Below are positions 1 through 10,486 of a stretch of DNA of 64,000 nt, one piece after another. The notes under the pieces were generated by a model. That model was not told where the DNA came from and ran no database searches. It was given only the letters and a program-made list of their open reading frames with translations. A program made the translations under genes and the position numbers. Location: NCBI RefSeq assembly GCF_000760695.4, contig NZ_JHEG04000001.1:1187834-1251833 (forward strand), given 5' to 3'. Numbering within the stretch: the first letter of the stretch is position 1; each line of letters starts with the position of its first letter. This DNA comes from Tolypothrix bouteillei VB521301. Lineage in GTDB: Bacteria > Cyanobacteriota > Cyanobacteriia > Cyanobacteriales > Nostocaceae.

Positions 1-172
1 AGGATAAAGGGTGACCAATCAGTTAATAGATGAGACAAATACGTGGCAGTTTCTTTAAGCAGGAAAACCCCGCCAAGTACTAACTCATCAATTTATTGAT
101 AAAGTTTGTGACCTACTTCATAATTTATAATTCATAGTTAATTTGTGACAGCGTAGCTAGGAAAATACTTTT

Positions 173-556
173 ATGACGACAGTCCTTTTAGTTGAAGATA
201 GCTTGACTGAAACACAGGTCATAACCTCTTATCTCAAACAAGCTGAGATAAAGGTCATCTGTGCCAGAAGTGGTGAAGAGGCACAAATTAAACTGCAATC
301 AGAAACTCCAGATTTAGTCATTTTGGATGTTATTTTACCAGGTCAAAGTGGGTTTGAACTTTGTCGAGAACTGAAAACCAATTCCAATACTCAGCATATT
401 CCTGTAGTTATGTGTTCAACTAAAGGCACAGAAGCAGACAAATTATGGGGCTCAATGTTAGGAGCCAATGCTTATATATCCAAACCAGTAAACCAACAGC
501 AACTTATTCAAACAATTAGAAACTTGACTAATAAATTTATAATTCGTAATTATTAA
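173..556 (+). CDS. CheY-like response regulator of a Pil/Hmp-type chemotaxis operon
   Basis: This is a single receiver domain of 127 residues with no output domain. The acidic pair is in LLVEDS near the N-terminus, the phosphoacceptor is D52 in VILDVILPG, and the conserved lysine is in ISKPV near residue 104. Known relatives are the PilH/PixH/HmpB receivers, which take phosphate from the CheA of the same operon and pass the signal to type IV pili. It is the first complete gene of a same-strand run: a CheW gene follows within about 40 bp, then the receptor, CheA and a second CheW. The ATG at 173 opens the domain at the usual place. Assignment to phototaxis or hormogonium motility is inferred from operon type. 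Confidence 0.9.
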   Translation: MTTVLLVEDSLTETQVITSYLKQAEIKVICARSGEEAQIKLQSETPDLVILDVILPGQSGFELCRELKTNSNTQHIPVVMCSTKGTEADKLWGSMLGANAYISKPVNQQQLIQTIRNLTNKFIIRNY

Positions 557-595
557 CCAAGCCGTTGATAATTGCCAATTATTGAATTATGGAAT

Positions 596-1114
596 ATGCA
601 AATTAATTCGTCATTAACAGCAATCGATTTAGATCCATTAGGATTAGAAGCATTACTTCCAGAAAGAAATCTTTCTAAATTGCTCCGCTTTTCTCTGACA
701 TCACAAAACACTGCCTTGCTACCTTTAGAACAAGTTGCAGAAGTGATAAAAGTCAACTCGGTAGATATTTTACCAATTCCTGAAATGCCAAACTGTATTT
801 TAGGTATTTGTAATTGGCGAGGAGAAATGCTTTGGCTTATAGATCTCAATCATCTGATTAGCTATGCTGCACCAAGAATAGCGACACCTATGGCAATAGT
901 CGTTCAGGTGAATCAACAGGCTGTAGGTTTGGTAGTAGAGCGAGTCAATGATGTTGAGTCACATGACTTGGAGCAACTGCAAAAGGCGGTAACTGGTTTG
1001 TTTCCTCGTTCGTTTTTACCTTTTGTTTTGGGTGTTTTACCTAGTGACAATCTCGTTTTAGATGTCACAGCTATTATTCAGAGTCACCTCTGGCAAATAC
1101 ATCGTCAGGTGTAG
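596..1114 (+). CDS. CheW-type scaffold protein (PilI/HmpC-like)
   Basis: This CheW-domain protein couples the receptor to CheA. The hallmark segments are LPLEQVAEVIKV, a PEMPNCILGICNWRGEMLWLIDL stretch around the centre (the typical P..i.G..n.RG..lpviDL pattern) and VGLVVERVNDV. I place the start at the ATG at 596 because the open frame upstream begins only with a TTG (572). The gene lies between the CheY-like gene and the methyl-accepting protein gene on the same strand. It is probably co-transcribed with them. Confidence 0.85.
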   Translation: MQINSSLTAIDLDPLGLEALLPERNLSKLLRFSLTSQNTALLPLEQVAEVIKVNSVDILPIPEMPNCILGICNWRGEMLWLIDLNHLISYAAPRIATPMAIVVQVNQQAVGLVVERVNDVESHDLEQLQKAVTGLFPRSFLPFVLGVLPSDNLVLDVTAIIQSHLWQIHRQV

Positions 1115-1198
1115 GGTTGGATGACCCGTTCATATGGATCGTGGGGCAATGTCCACCCAACAGAATTTTTGAAGTTTGAATAGTTTAAAGGTATTTTC

Positions 1199-4100
1199 AT
1201 GCAGGATTTTCAACAAATCGAACAAAGTTTAAGTTCACAATCTTTTTTTGAAGAAGCACCAATTTATAGTAATGGTGATGGGAATCAGAACCAGATAAAA
1301 GGAGATTTGGATTTACACAAAGCTTTGGATTTGGTAACTGGTATAAAGATAGATTTACAGCAAGAAGGGCATTCTATTAAACCAGAAGCTCGTGAAAAAA
1401 TTCTGCAATTAGAAAAATGGGTTCAGGAATTACAAACCCAGTTTGATACTGATTTAGCGATCGCCACCGAGCAAAACAGCAAGCATGAACGACAAAAGTT
1501 GTCTGAGCTTCTGAATCAGATGTATCAGACAGCAAATGCCGATACATTGTTAAGAACTACAGCAACTGAGATTCGCAAACTTTTACAAGTCGATCGTGCA
1601 TTAATTTATCGATTTCAATCGGACAAGCAGGGCATAGTACTTGCTGAATCAATGACATCCAGTTACACGCCATCTCTAGGAGAGTATTTACCAGCACTTA
1701 TCTTTGGGATAGAAGATCGGGTAGATTGCAAACAACGTTCGGTCATCGCTCTTAACAACATCTATGAAAATGCTTTGAGTGCTTATCAGCTCCAACTTCT
1801 CAAACAATTCCAAATCAAGACTAGTTTGAGCCTTCCACTTCAAGTGGAAGGGCAAGTTTGGGGACTACTTGTGGTTCAGCAATGTTCTCATGCGCGAAAG
1901 TGGAAAGAAGCAGAAGTAAACTTGCTGCATCACATCGTTGCTGAACTCAAGTTGAAGTTGCAAACAATAGAGCTTAAAACCCAGAGATATGAAGAAGCCA
2001 AGCAGGAAAAAGTTTTGGCTCAAATCCTGCAAAAAATTCCGCCATCTTCTGATGCAAGCACGACACTTGGTAACATTACCCAGCAACTGCGGCAATTTTT
2101 TAAAGCTGACAGAGTTGTTGTTTACCGGTTTTTCCCCGATTGGAGTGGTGAATTTATTGCTGAATCAGTTGGGGCGGGCTGGGTATCCTTAATGCAAGAG
2201 CAAGAGAACAATAGCAATTTTCAATCAGCGAATATAGTAGATTCCGATTTTTGTAGTGTGAAGTTGTTGGGCAATCCTACGACCCGATCCACTGATTCTT
2301 ATCTCAAAGATACACAAGGTGGAAGCTTTGTTAGAGGCAAGGGAATCAAGCGGATTGATGACATCTCTACAGCAGCCTTCTCCGATTGCTACCGCGAAAC
2401 TTTAGAAAAATACCAAGCTAGAGCTTATATCATTGCCCCTATTTTTGAAGGCGAACAACTTTGGGGTTTGCTGAGTGTTTATCAAAACTCCACTCCCCGG
2501 ATCTGGCAAGATTCTGAAATCACGTTACTGTCACTCGTGAGCGGTCGTCTCAGTACTATCCTCAAGCAAGCTGAAGCAGCCGCACAACTCCAGCAACAAT
2601 TAGAGCAATTTATAGCGGAAAGAGAGCGAGCGCTAACGCGTGTTATTGAGAGAATACGCCAACCTTTAGACGTAAATGTCATTTTCAAAATGACAACTCA
2701 AGAAGTCCGAACTCTATTAAAAGCAGAACGAGCAGTTATCTACCGCTTTGACGATGACTGGAGTGGAGAGTTCGTCGCTGAATCAGTGACGAGTGGTTGG
2801 ACTCCTCTGTTGCAAGAACAGTTAGACAATCCACTCCTGCGAGCAAATGTCAGCGAGTGCAGTGCGAAAATCCTTGGAGGTGGTAATGCTAGAGTTACGG
2901 ACACCTACTTGCAACAAACTCAAGCAGGACAATTTACAACAGCAGCAAACTTTAGAGTTGTCAGCGATATTTATCAAGCTGGATTTTCACCGTGTTACAT
3001 TGATGTTTTAGAACAGTATCAAGCTAGAGCTTATATTATTACTCCAATCGTCAAAGGCAATAAGCTCTGGGGTTTATTGGCAGTTTATCAGAACTCAAAT
3101 CCCCGACAATGGGAAGAATCGGAAGTTAAAATTCTCACCCAAATTAGCAATCAACTGGGAGTAGCCATACAGCAAGCCGAATACCTAAAACAACTTAAAG
3201 AACAGTCTGCCCAAATAACCAAAACTGCAGAAATAGAAAGATCTGCTGCCAAAGTTATTGACAAAATTCGCCAATCATCAGATATAGATACGATTTTCAA
3301 GACAGCATCTCAAGAAGTCCGCAAACTTCTCAATCTAGAGCGAGTTACCATTTATAAATTTCGACCGGATTATTTTGGTGACTTTGTTGTTGAATCTGAA
3401 TCTGGGGGATGGCCCAAATTAGTAGGGAGTGGTTGGGAAGACCCTTATTTAAACGAACATCAAGGCGGAAGGTTCTGCAACAACGAACCTTTTGTTGTAC
3501 ATGATGTTTACAATAGTGGGCTGACAGATTGCCATGTTGAAGCGTTAGAGCACTTTGGGGTTAAATCTTGCTTGGTTGTTTCCATATTTCAAGGGCAGAA
3601 GCTTTGGGGATTGCTCTCAGCTTTTCAACACAGCGGACCTAGGTACTGGGAAGACATAGAAGTCAAAATATTGACGCAAATTGGATTGCAGTTAGGAATC
3701 GCGTTGCAACAGGCGGAGTATATTGAGGAACTGCGCGTACAATCACAACGATTAGCCAAATCCGTAGAACAAGGAAGCGCTTACAGCAAACTCGTTTACA
3801 GGCTGGGACTGGCTCTCATTCAAGAGAATTTTTCACTAGACAACCTTTTGCAGATGGCTGTTCAGGAACTGCGGAGACAGTTAAAGACTAGCAGAGTTGC
3901 TATCTACTGCTTTAATCCTGAGTGGGGCGGTGAATTCATAGTTGAGGATGTACATAGTGATTGGGCAAAAGTTGTCGGAACTGAGTTAGCCCGGACAGAA
4001 GATACATACCTTCAAGAAACAAAAGGCGGTCGATATCGGCGCAAAGAAACCTTCAGTGTCAACGACATTTATACTGCAGGGCATCAAGAATGCCACGTCC

Positions 4101-5341
4101 AACTTTTGGAACAGTGGGGAACAAAGGCTTACATGATTGCACCCATTTTTAAAGGCGACCGACTTTGGGGGCTCTTAGGCGCTTATCAGAATGACAAACC
4201 TCGCCAATGGGAACACATCGATGTTAACTTGCTAGCTCAGGTAGGAGTACAAATTGGTCTTGCTTTACAACAAGCAGATTACTTGGAGAAACTGCGCTCT
4301 TCAGCACAACAACTTTCAGACGCAGGCGCACGCGAAAAAGCAGCAAAAGAACAATTGCAGATGGAAGTCATTCAGTTATTATCTGCAGTACAACCAGCAC
4401 TGAGCGGAGATTTAACCGTTCGAGCAACGGTGACAGAAGGTGAAGTCGGTACAATTGCCGATGTTTACAACAACACCTTACAAAGCCTGCGAAAAATTAT
4501 CATGCAAGTGCAGACCTCTTCGAGAAAAGTTGCTCAAACATCTCAAGCAAGCGTTGCTTCTATCGTTGGTTTAGCTAACCAAGCACAGCAACAATTTCAG
4601 TCTCTTAACAATGCTTTAGAGCAAATGCAGACAATGGCAAACTCTACCAAAGCCGTAGCAATAAACGCGCAACAGGTAGAAGCCGCCGCCCAACAAACCA
4701 ATCAGATTGTGCAGCTAGGGGATGCGGCTATGAACCGTACTGTCGATGGCATTCTTGACATTCGGGAAACAGTTGCAGAAACTAGCAAACGCCTCAAACG
4801 CTTCTCTGAATCTTCCCAAAAAGTTTCCAAAGTTGTTAATTTGATCGGTCACTTTACTACGCAAACCCAACTGCTTGCTTTGAACGCAGCCATTGAAGCC
4901 ACCAAAGCAGGGCAATACGGACGTGGTTTTGCTGTTGTTGCAGATGAAGTCCGAACTCTAGCACGTCAATCTGCTGATGCAGCAACTGAGATCGAGCAAC
5001 TCGTAGAAGACATTCAAAAAGGTACGGCAGAAGTTTCTATGGCGATGGAACATGCCATTCAACAAGTTGCTTCCGGAACCATGCAAGTTCATGAAGCCCG
5101 TCAAAATCTCAATGCAATTGTTGCAGCAACTAACCAAATTAGCCAGCTTGTGGAGGGTATTACTCAAGCAACACAAGTACAAACACAACAGTTTGAATCA
5201 GTGACGCAAACCATGACAAAAGTAGCTGCTATTGCTAATACAACCCAAGAGAATTCTATAGAGATTTCTACCTCTTTTAAAGAACTTCTCAGCATGGCAC
5301 AAAATCTTCAGACAAGTGCCGATCGGTTTAAGGTTGATTAA
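1199..5341 (+). CDS. Methyl-accepting chemotaxis protein with five GAF domains (PixJ/PtxD-like)
   Basis: The 1380-residue receptor has five GAF domains at roughly 105-255, 273-457, 481-660, 686-840 and 869-1027. A HAMP-like segment follows near 1061-1105 and an MCP signalling domain at 1105-1380, with the hairpin tip near 1217-1262 ([29 protein letters not shown]). GAF2-5 keep a cysteine (C397, C599, C778, C965) where cyanobacteriochromes attach bilin, followed by Tyr in GAF2/3 and His in GAF4/5; GAF1 lacks it. No membrane segment is evident, so the receptor is probably cytosolic or peripherally bound. It sits between cheW and cheA genes and probably controls twitching or gliding. Whether it binds bilin cannot be told from sequence alone. 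Confidence 0.88.
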   Translation: MQDFQQIEQSLSSQSFFEEAPIYSNGDGNQNQIKGDLDLHKALDLVTGIKIDLQQEGHSIKPEAREKILQLEKWVQELQTQFDTDLAIATEQNSKHERQKLSELLNQMYQTANADTLLRTTATEIRKLLQVDRALIYRFQSDKQGIVLAESMTSSYTPSLGEYLPALIFGIEDRVDCKQRSVIALNNIYENALSAYQLQLLKQFQIKTSLSLPLQVEGQVWGLLVVQQCSHARKWKEAEVNLLHHIVAELKLKLQTIELKTQRYEEAKQEKVLAQILQKIPPSSDASTTLGNITQQLRQFFKADRVVVYRFFPDWSGEFIAESVGAGWVSLMQEQENNSNFQSANIVDSDFCSVKLLGNPTTRSTDSYLKDTQGGSFVRGKGIKRIDDISTAAFSDCYRETLEKYQARAYIIAPIFEGEQLWGLLSVYQNSTPRIWQDSEITLLSLVSGRLSTILKQAEAAAQLQQQLEQFIAERERALTRVIERIRQPLDVNVIFKMTTQEVRTLLKAERAVIYRFDDDWSGEFVAESVTSGWTPLLQEQLDNPLLRANVSECSAKILGGGNARVTDTYLQQTQAGQFTTAANFRVVSDIYQAGFSPCYIDVLEQYQARAYIITPIVKGNKLWGLLAVYQNSNPRQWEESEVKILTQISNQLGVAIQQAEYLKQLKEQSAQITKTAEIERSAAKVIDKIRQSSDIDTIFKTASQEVRKLLNLERVTIYKFRPDYFGDFVVESESGGWPKLVGSGWEDPYLNEHQGGRFCNNEPFVVHDVYNSGLTDCHVEALEHFGVKSCLVVSIFQGQKLWGLLSAFQHSGPRYWEDIEVKILTQIGLQLGIALQQAEYIEELRVQSQRLAKSVEQGSAYSKLVYRLGLALIQENFSLDNLLQMAVQELRRQLKTSRVAIYCFNPEWGGEFIVEDVHSDWAKVVGTELARTEDTYLQETKGGRYRRKETFSVNDIYTAGHQECHVQLLEQWGTKAYMIAPIFKGDRLWGLLGAYQNDKPRQWEHIDVNLLAQVGVQIGLALQQADYLEKLRSSAQQLSDAGAREKAAKEQLQMEVIQLLSAVQPALSGDLTVRATVTEGEVGTIADVYNNTLQSLRKIIMQVQTSSRKVAQTSQASVASIVGLANQAQQQFQSLNNALEQMQTMANSTKAVAINAQQVEAAAQQTNQIVQLGDAAMNRTVDGILDIRETVAETSKRLKRFSESSQKVSKVVNLIGHFTTQTQLLALNAAIEATKAGQYGRGFAVVADEVRTLARQSADAATEIEQLVEDIQKGTAEVSMAMEHAIQQVASGTMQVHEARQNLNAIVAATNQISQLVEGITQATQVQTQQFESVTQTMTKVAAIANTTQENSIEISTSFKELLSMAQNLQTSADRFKVD

Positions 5342-5408
5342 TTAAGGGTTAGTGGTTGGTGGTTGGTGCTTAGTCGCTAAAGCTTTTCGATGCCCAATCT
5401 CTAACCCA

Positions 5409-5495
5409 ATACGGTTCAGATAAGACTCGATCCCCCCTAGCCCTCCTTAAAAAGGGGGGATCTTCAAGGATGAGATATTGTTAACTGAACCGTAT
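5409..5495. repeat. 87-bp MITE-like element with 11-bp terminal inverted repeats
   Basis: Perfect terminal inverted repeats, ATACGGTTCAG at 5409-5419 and CTGAACCGTAT at 5485-5495, enclose a second hairpin in which GATCCCCCC (5429-5437) pairs with GGGGGGATC (5454-5462). It has no coding capacity. It lies in the 212-bp gap between the receptor and cheA genes, so it may affect read-through within the operon. The inner C-run/G-run hairpin resembles those at 10270-10300 and 18245-18265. Confidence 0.75.
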
Positions 5496-5553
5496 CGATC
5501 TCTAACCACCAATCCAAAATCTAAAATTTAAAATCTAAAATCTAAAATTAACA

Positions 5554-8421
5554 ATGACATTTGACGAGCAAAGTTATCAATATTTTCTCCAAGAAGCTCA
5601 AGAACTGCTACAAGAAATAGAACAAGAATTACTCAGTCTTCGTGAAGGGTTTGATATTAATAAAGTTTATAATTTGATGCGAGCAACTCATACTTTAAAA
5701 GGTGCAGCGGCTAGCATCAATTCAGGAACGATCGCAACGATAGCTCACTCTTTAGAAGATATTTTTAGAGCTATCTGTAAACCTAATTTATGCATTGGAC
5801 CAGAAGTTGAAGCTTTACTTTTTGAGAGCTATGAATGTCTTTATCTCTCCTTAAATGCAGAATTTACGGGAAGCTTGTTAAATGAGGCTGAGATTCTCGA
5901 TCGCATTTCTGATATTTTTGCACAATTGCAAGAACAGATGGGAGACTCTTTTAGCCTAGAAGCCGATCTTCCTAACTCAGAAGAATTGGGTTTCGATTTA
6001 ACAAAATCTATATTTGAACTAGGTGTTACCCAACGATTAGATGAACTGGCTGCAGCTATAGCTAGCGCCGACCCCGAACAAATTTTTTCTCTGTTAAGAA
6101 CTCAGGCTGAGGTTTTCTTCGGTTTGGGTGAATCATTAAATTTACCGGGATTTCAAGCTATTGCTCAGTCAGTACTGAGTGCTTTAAATAACTATCCCAA
6201 TCAATCGATAACTATTGCTCGTATTGCTCTGGTCAACTTTCAGGAAGCTAGAACATCAATACTCAATGGCGATCGTACCCAAGGTGGTGAACCCTCGCGG
6301 GCTTTACAGCAACTTACGACACCGCGCACTCGTGTAACAGACGCAATCCTCAACTCATACGACACACCACAGCCAACGTTCCCAACTTTGGAACAGGCTA
6401 CTTCAGTTTCCCACTCAACACCTTCTTTTTCTAACACTGTCAGAGTCAACGTTGAGCATTTAGAACAACTGAATTATTTCATTGGAGAATTACTGACCAA
6501 CCAAAATCGCCAGTCTTTGCAAAACGAACAACTCTGGAGTGCGATTCGAGTTCTTTCTTCTCGGTTAGTCAAACACCAACAACAACTTTATGAATTAACT
6601 GGAGACTGGGAACTGGGAATTGGGGACAAGGGAGACAAGGAGGATAAGAAAGAAGTACAAATAACCAATCTCCCTTCGGATTTGCACTCTCCTATAGCGC
6701 AAACGCGATCGCGGTTGTCTTCCCAACGGTCAATCTCCAATCCTTACTTACTTATTCAATCAATTCTAGAAGACACCGTACAACTAATAGAAGCCTCCGA
6801 AGCGGTAGAAATGTTTGCTCGCGAGTCTCAAGAAACTCTTGAAAAACAGCGTCGATTGCTGATCGGTAGTCACGATTCCCTCATGGAAGCCCGAATGCTA
6901 CCTTTAGGAAATCTTTTTGAACGATTTCCCCGTATCCTGCAACAATTAGAAATAGTGCATAAAAAGCAGATTGCGTTGGAGTTTCACGGGAGCGATACTC
7001 TAGTCGATAAAGCAGTTGTTGAACGTTTGTACGATCCTCTATTGCACTTAGTTCGCAATGCCTTTGACCACGGAATTGAAGCTCCTTCTACCCGTCAAGA
7101 ATGGGGTAAGCCAGACAAAGGTGTCATTGAAATTCGGGCTTACCATCAGGGGAGATATTTGATAGTAGAAGTTCAGGATGATGGACAAGGCTTGGATTTT
7201 GAAAGGATTCGCAATAAAGCAGTAGAAGAAGGATTGATTTCACCGCAATATGCTATTAACTTGAGTCACGAAGAAATTATTAATTTATTATTTGAACCTG
7301 GGTTCTCTACAGCTTCAACTGTGAACAATCTCTCCGGGCGTGGTATGGGTCTTGATGTTGTTCGCACTCATTTACGAGCAATTCAAGGTACAGTTTCCGT
7401 CTATTCCGAACCGCATCGCGGTACAATGTTTAGACTTCAAATTCCTCTAAAGTTGACAATTGATAAATTATTAGTTTGTCAAGCAGATGAGAAAATTTAC
7501 GCTTTATTTGCTAACGCAATTGAGGAAATTATTATTCCTAAAGTTGAGCAAGTTAGATGCTGGGATGGCGGTAAAGCCCTTCGATGGCGTAAAGGGGATA
7601 CGGAAACTCTTATCCCTATTTACCAACTCGCTACAGCCTTAAATTATTCCTCACCGATTTCTCAATTTCCCATCTCTCAGCCAAAACATTCTTTTGCTGA
7701 TACAGAGAATAAAATGATGCCCGTTATTCTGATTCGCTGTCAGGAGCGACTTTTAGGTTTGGAAGTAGAGCGACTTTTTGGAGAGCTTGAATTGGCAATC
7801 CGTCCTTTAGGAAGTGCGATCGCACCCCCTCCTTATGTTTATGGAGGTAGCATTCTAGCAGACGGTCGCCTTACGCTGGTCTTAGATGGAACTGCATTAA
7901 TCAATCATTTGTCCGAACAGCAAACTCAAGAGAACGCTAACAACTTTGTCAGTTCGGTACCTCTCATGCCAAACCTGAAGCATCAGCAATTACCAATCCA
8001 AACGCGTGCTGCTTTAGCAGACGCAAGCAATTTTGAGAAAAAACCATGTAAAACAATTTTGCTTGTAGATGATTCCATCACTGTACGTCAAACTCTATCG
8101 TTAACTTTGCAAAAAGCCGGTTATCAAGTTGTTCAGGCTAAAGATGGTTATGAAGCTATTGAGCAAATTCGTTACCATTCCGATATCCAGTTAGTCTTTT
8201 GCGATATCGAAATGCCTCGAATGAATGGGTTTGAGTTTCTAAAAACCCGCCAGCAAGATCCTAATTTATCTGATATCCCGGTTGTTATGCTGACTTCTCG
8301 AAGTAGCGACAAACATAGACTGCTTGCTTTTAAATTAGGAGCAAATGCTTATATTACTAAGCCTTATTTAGAACATATGCTGTTAACAACAGTGACTGAT
8401 GTATTAGAAAAGAAAAATTAA
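5554..8421 (+). CDS. CheA-type hybrid sensor kinase with C-terminal receiver (PilL/HmpE-like)
   Basis: This 955-residue kinase receives the signal from the preceding receptor. An N-terminal HPt domain has phospho-acceptor H46 in RATHTLKGAAAS. A dimerisation segment begins near 292, and the ATPase core has an N-box near 496-507 (LLHLVRNAFDHG) and a G-box near 595 (GRGMGLDVV). A CheW-like regulatory domain spans about 629-785 and a receiver about 833-955 with D884 in FCDIEMPRMNG. Fusion of CheA with a receiver is normal for cyanobacterial Pil-type systems. Residues about 350-366 are a low-complexity stretch (GDKGDKEDKK) encoded by a G-rich minisatellite. There is no Shine-Dalgarno motif: the ATG follows AT-rich heptad repeats. 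Confidence 0.92.
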   Translation: MTFDEQSYQYFLQEAQELLQEIEQELLSLREGFDINKVYNLMRATHTLKGAAASINSGTIATIAHSLEDIFRAICKPNLCIGPEVEALLFESYECLYLSLNAEFTGSLLNEAEILDRISDIFAQLQEQMGDSFSLEADLPNSEELGFDLTKSIFELGVTQRLDELAAAIASADPEQIFSLLRTQAEVFFGLGESLNLPGFQAIAQSVLSALNNYPNQSITIARIALVNFQEARTSILNGDRTQGGEPSRALQQLTTPRTRVTDAILNSYDTPQPTFPTLEQATSVSHSTPSFSNTVRVNVEHLEQLNYFIGELLTNQNRQSLQNEQLWSAIRVLSSRLVKHQQQLYELTGDWELGIGDKGDKEDKKEVQITNLPSDLHSPIAQTRSRLSSQRSISNPYLLIQSILEDTVQLIEASEAVEMFARESQETLEKQRRLLIGSHDSLMEARMLPLGNLFERFPRILQQLEIVHKKQIALEFHGSDTLVDKAVVERLYDPLLHLVRNAFDHGIEAPSTRQEWGKPDKGVIEIRAYHQGRYLIVEVQDDGQGLDFERIRNKAVEEGLISPQYAINLSHEEIINLLFEPGFSTASTVNNLSGRGMGLDVVRTHLRAIQGTVSVYSEPHRGTMFRLQIPLKLTIDKLLVCQADEKIYALFANAIEEIIIPKVEQVRCWDGGKALRWRKGDTETLIPIYQLATALNYSSPISQFPISQPKHSFADTENKMMPVILIRCQERLLGLEVERLFGELELAIRPLGSAIAPPPYVYGGSILADGRLTLVLDGTALINHLSEQQTQENANNFVSSVPLMPNLKHQQLPIQTRAALADASNFEKKPCKTILLVDDSITVRQTLSLTLQKAGYQVVQAKDGYEAIEQIRYHSDIQLVFCDIEMPRMNGFEFLKTRQQDPNLSDIPVVMLTSRSSDKHRLLAFKLGANAYITKPYLEHMLLTTVTDVLEKKN

Positions 8422-8437
8422 CAGGAGGGGGATAATT

Positions 8438-8905
8438 GTGGAACGCGAAACAAATACAGAAAAATTTATTGTTTTTAAAGTAGCAGATTATTTTTTAGGA
8501 ATGTCTATTAACGATGTGCTAAAAGTTATAAATTGTTCGTCTCTCCACAGTACAAGACTGATACAAATGGGGTTAGTGCAAGTAGGCAATCACACGATTA
8601 AACTCTTAGATTTACAGCAACATTTAAATTTAGATAGCTTACCTCAGTTATCGGGTAACGAATCGTTTTTGGTAATTACACGTGATTCAGAAGGAGAATT
8701 GTGTGGGGTATTAGTTCACGAACCACCCGATTTAATCGAGTTACCACCCGAAACCATACGCCCGCTTCCAAGATCGGACATTTACAGCAAAGCAACCCCT
8801 GACATCGTCAGTCATGTCGCTGTTTTATCTTCCGAAGAAATGATAAAAACGATTTTTTTGCTAGATTTAAAGCGTACCATAACAATTCCCAGCAATCATA
8901 TTTAA
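8438..8905 (+). CDS. Second CheW-domain protein of the chemotaxis operon
   Basis: A 155-residue CheW-like domain (FKVADYFLGMSINDVLKVI, LVQVGNHTIKLLDLQQHL, GVLVHEPPDLIELP). The GTG start at 8438 is supported by a strong AGGAGGGG ribosome-binding site at 8423-8430, and the gene starts 16 bp after the cheA stop, so the two are almost certainly co-transcribed. The sequence diverges from the first CheW of the operon, with no clear RG in the central loop, so it may be a CheW paralogue with a different partner. Confidence 0.8.
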   Translation: MERETNTEKFIVFKVADYFLGMSINDVLKVINCSSLHSTRLIQMGLVQVGNHTIKLLDLQQHLNLDSLPQLSGNESFLVITRDSEGELCGVLVHEPPDLIELPPETIRPLPRSDIYSKATPDIVSHVAVLSSEEMIKTIFLLDLKRTITIPSNHI

Positions 8906-9025
8906 CTGGTTAACAGAAATTTGATAAAATCGCACCCAAAAGCGCAAAAAATATTGTGCTTTGTGTAAGAACCGCATATACAGGCGGATACATCCAGATG
9001 AACTTGTAATTTATGCGGATAAATC

Positions 9026-9346
9026 ATGAATGCGTATAAAATAACACTCGTTAACCGCAATAATTATACTCTTGAGGTGGCTGGCGATCGATACATATTG
9101 GATGCAGCAGAAGCAGCAGGATTGCGATTACCTGTGGGGTGTCGATATGGAGCTTGTATCACTTGTGCAGCACGTTTGCTTGAAGGTGAGGTTGAGCAGT
9201 ATCAAGCAGTTGCTCTCAAGCCAGCACAAGAAGCAATGGGTTACGTGCTTCTTTGCATTGCCTATCCTCGTTCTGATTGCAAGTTTGAAGTCGGGGTAGA
9301 GTCTCAAGACCAACTTTATATCAATCCGTTTAAAGGTTGTCGTTAA
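9026..9346 (+). CDS. Plant-type [2Fe-2S] ferredoxin
   Basis: The 106-residue protein has the plant-type cluster ligands C39, C44, C47 (CRYGACITC) and C77 (LLCIAYP), the expected C-x4-C-x2-C spacing. It is a small soluble electron carrier. It differs from photosynthetic PetF in the region around the cluster (GCRYGACITCAARLLEG), so it is probably a specialised ferredoxin; its partner is unknown. It is followed 34 bp later by a peroxiredoxin-glutaredoxin gene on the same strand, which suggests but does not prove a shared redox or stress role. Confidence 0.88.
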   Translation: MNAYKITLVNRNNYTLEVAGDRYILDAAEAAGLRLPVGCRYGACITCAARLLEGEVEQYQAVALKPAQEAMGYVLLCIAYPRSDCKFEVGVESQDQLYINPFKGCR

Positions 9347-9380
9347 TTAGTAAATTTTTACTTGAAAAGTCGGACTCATA

Positions 9381-10160
9381 ATGAGTATGATTTATCAGAA
9401 GATTTACGAAGGAGCCGCTCTACTCATGTTAGCTAATAAAGAAGGACAAAGAGTTCCTAATGTAACATTCCGTTTACGTCAAGATCACAATTGGGTAAAT
9501 TTCACTACCAATGACTTGTTCGGAGGTAAAACTGTCATCGTCTTTTCCCTTCCAGGCGCATTTACACCAACTTGCTCCTCAACCCATGTTCCCGGTTACA
9601 ACCAATTGGCAAGAGTTTTTAAAGAAAATGGGGTAGATGATATCATTTGCATTTCCGTGAATGATGCTTTTGTAATGAATGAATGGGCAAAAGACCAACA
9701 GGCTCAAAACATCAGGTTTGTAGCTGATGGCAATGGTGAATTTACAGAAGGTATGGGAATGCTAGTCGATAAATCCGACTTGGGCTTCGGGAAGAGGTCT
9801 TGGCGCTATTCCATGTTGGTAAAAAATGGCATCATTGAAAAGATGTTTATTGAGCCAGAAGAACCAGGCGATCCCTTTAAAGTATCTGATGCTGAGACAA
9901 TGCTGAGATACATCAACCCTCAAGCGGCAAAACCTCAATTGGTTTCCTTGTTCACAAGAGTTGGTTGTCCTTATTGTGCTCGCGCCAAAGAGATGCTATC
10001 CGGACGTGGCATTGATTATGAAGAAATCGTTTTGGGTAAAGATGTAACCGCTCGTACATTACAAGCTGTGACAGGTGCATCTACAGTTCCCCAAGTGTTT
10101 GTTGATGGCAAATTAATTGGTGGTTCCGAAGCACTGGCTGATTACTTAAGTGCTGTGTAA
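9381..10160 (+). CDS. Peroxiredoxin 5-glutaredoxin fusion protein
   Basis: This 259-residue hybrid reduces peroxides using its own glutaredoxin domain and glutathione. The Prx5 domain (about 20-175) carries the peroxidatic C65 in [16 protein letters not shown]. The C-terminal glutaredoxin (about 185-259) has the dithiol site C196-P-Y-C199 and the GSH-binding [16 protein letters not shown] segment. Hybrid Prx5-Grx proteins of about 240 residues are well known in cyanobacteria and some proteobacteria. An internal ATG at 9426 (residue 16), preceded by GAAGGAG at 9408-9414, would give a length closer to the family and may be the true start. Confidence 0.92.
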   Translation: MSMIYQKIYEGAALLMLANKEGQRVPNVTFRLRQDHNWVNFTTNDLFGGKTVIVFSLPGAFTPTCSSTHVPGYNQLARVFKENGVDDIICISVNDAFVMNEWAKDQQAQNIRFVADGNGEFTEGMGMLVDKSDLGFGKRSWRYSMLVKNGIIEKMFIEPEEPGDPFKVSDAETMLRYINPQAAKPQLVSLFTRVGCPYCARAKEMLSGRGIDYEEIVLGKDVTARTLQAVTGASTVPQVFVDGKLIGGSEALADYLSAV

Positions 10161-10486
10161 TTTTTGAATGTGCAACCGCAATTTCCAGTTTTTTTAGATA
10201 CCCCCAACCCCCCTAAAAAAAGGCTGCGGTTGTGTACACAAGTCTTATAAAGTGCATTTTTGCGGTTTCGATCCCCCCTAACCCCCCTTAAAAAGGGGGG
10301 AAACAGTCAACAAAAGCTCTACACAGTACACAGTATCGGGGCGTATCTTGCGCTTCTGGTTGTAGGAATCGATTTTGGTTTGTGGTTGTCTTAGGCAAAC
10401 CCTTTCTCTTTTTTATTATAATAATTCTCATTTTTTTTAAAGGCTGTCTTTTGTTTTTTTGGAATAATTTGTTCTCTGAAAGTCCC
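10161..10486. other. Intergenic stretch with C-run/G-run hairpin repeats
   Basis: No gene is visible between the convergent prx-grx and phnE genes. The region holds a degenerate C-rich repeat at 10200-10215 and a hairpin repeat at 10270-10300 (GATCCCCCC paired with a G6 run, split by a TTAAAAA loop), the same type found at 5429-5462. The remainder is T-rich. The hairpin could end transcription from either side. Confidence 0.5.

Noticed and set aside
1..33. C-terminal end of an upstream gene
   Set aside because: One frame is open to a TGA at 31-33, but 10 codons are too few to tell; an upstream PatA/HmpA-type gene is only guessed from operon type.
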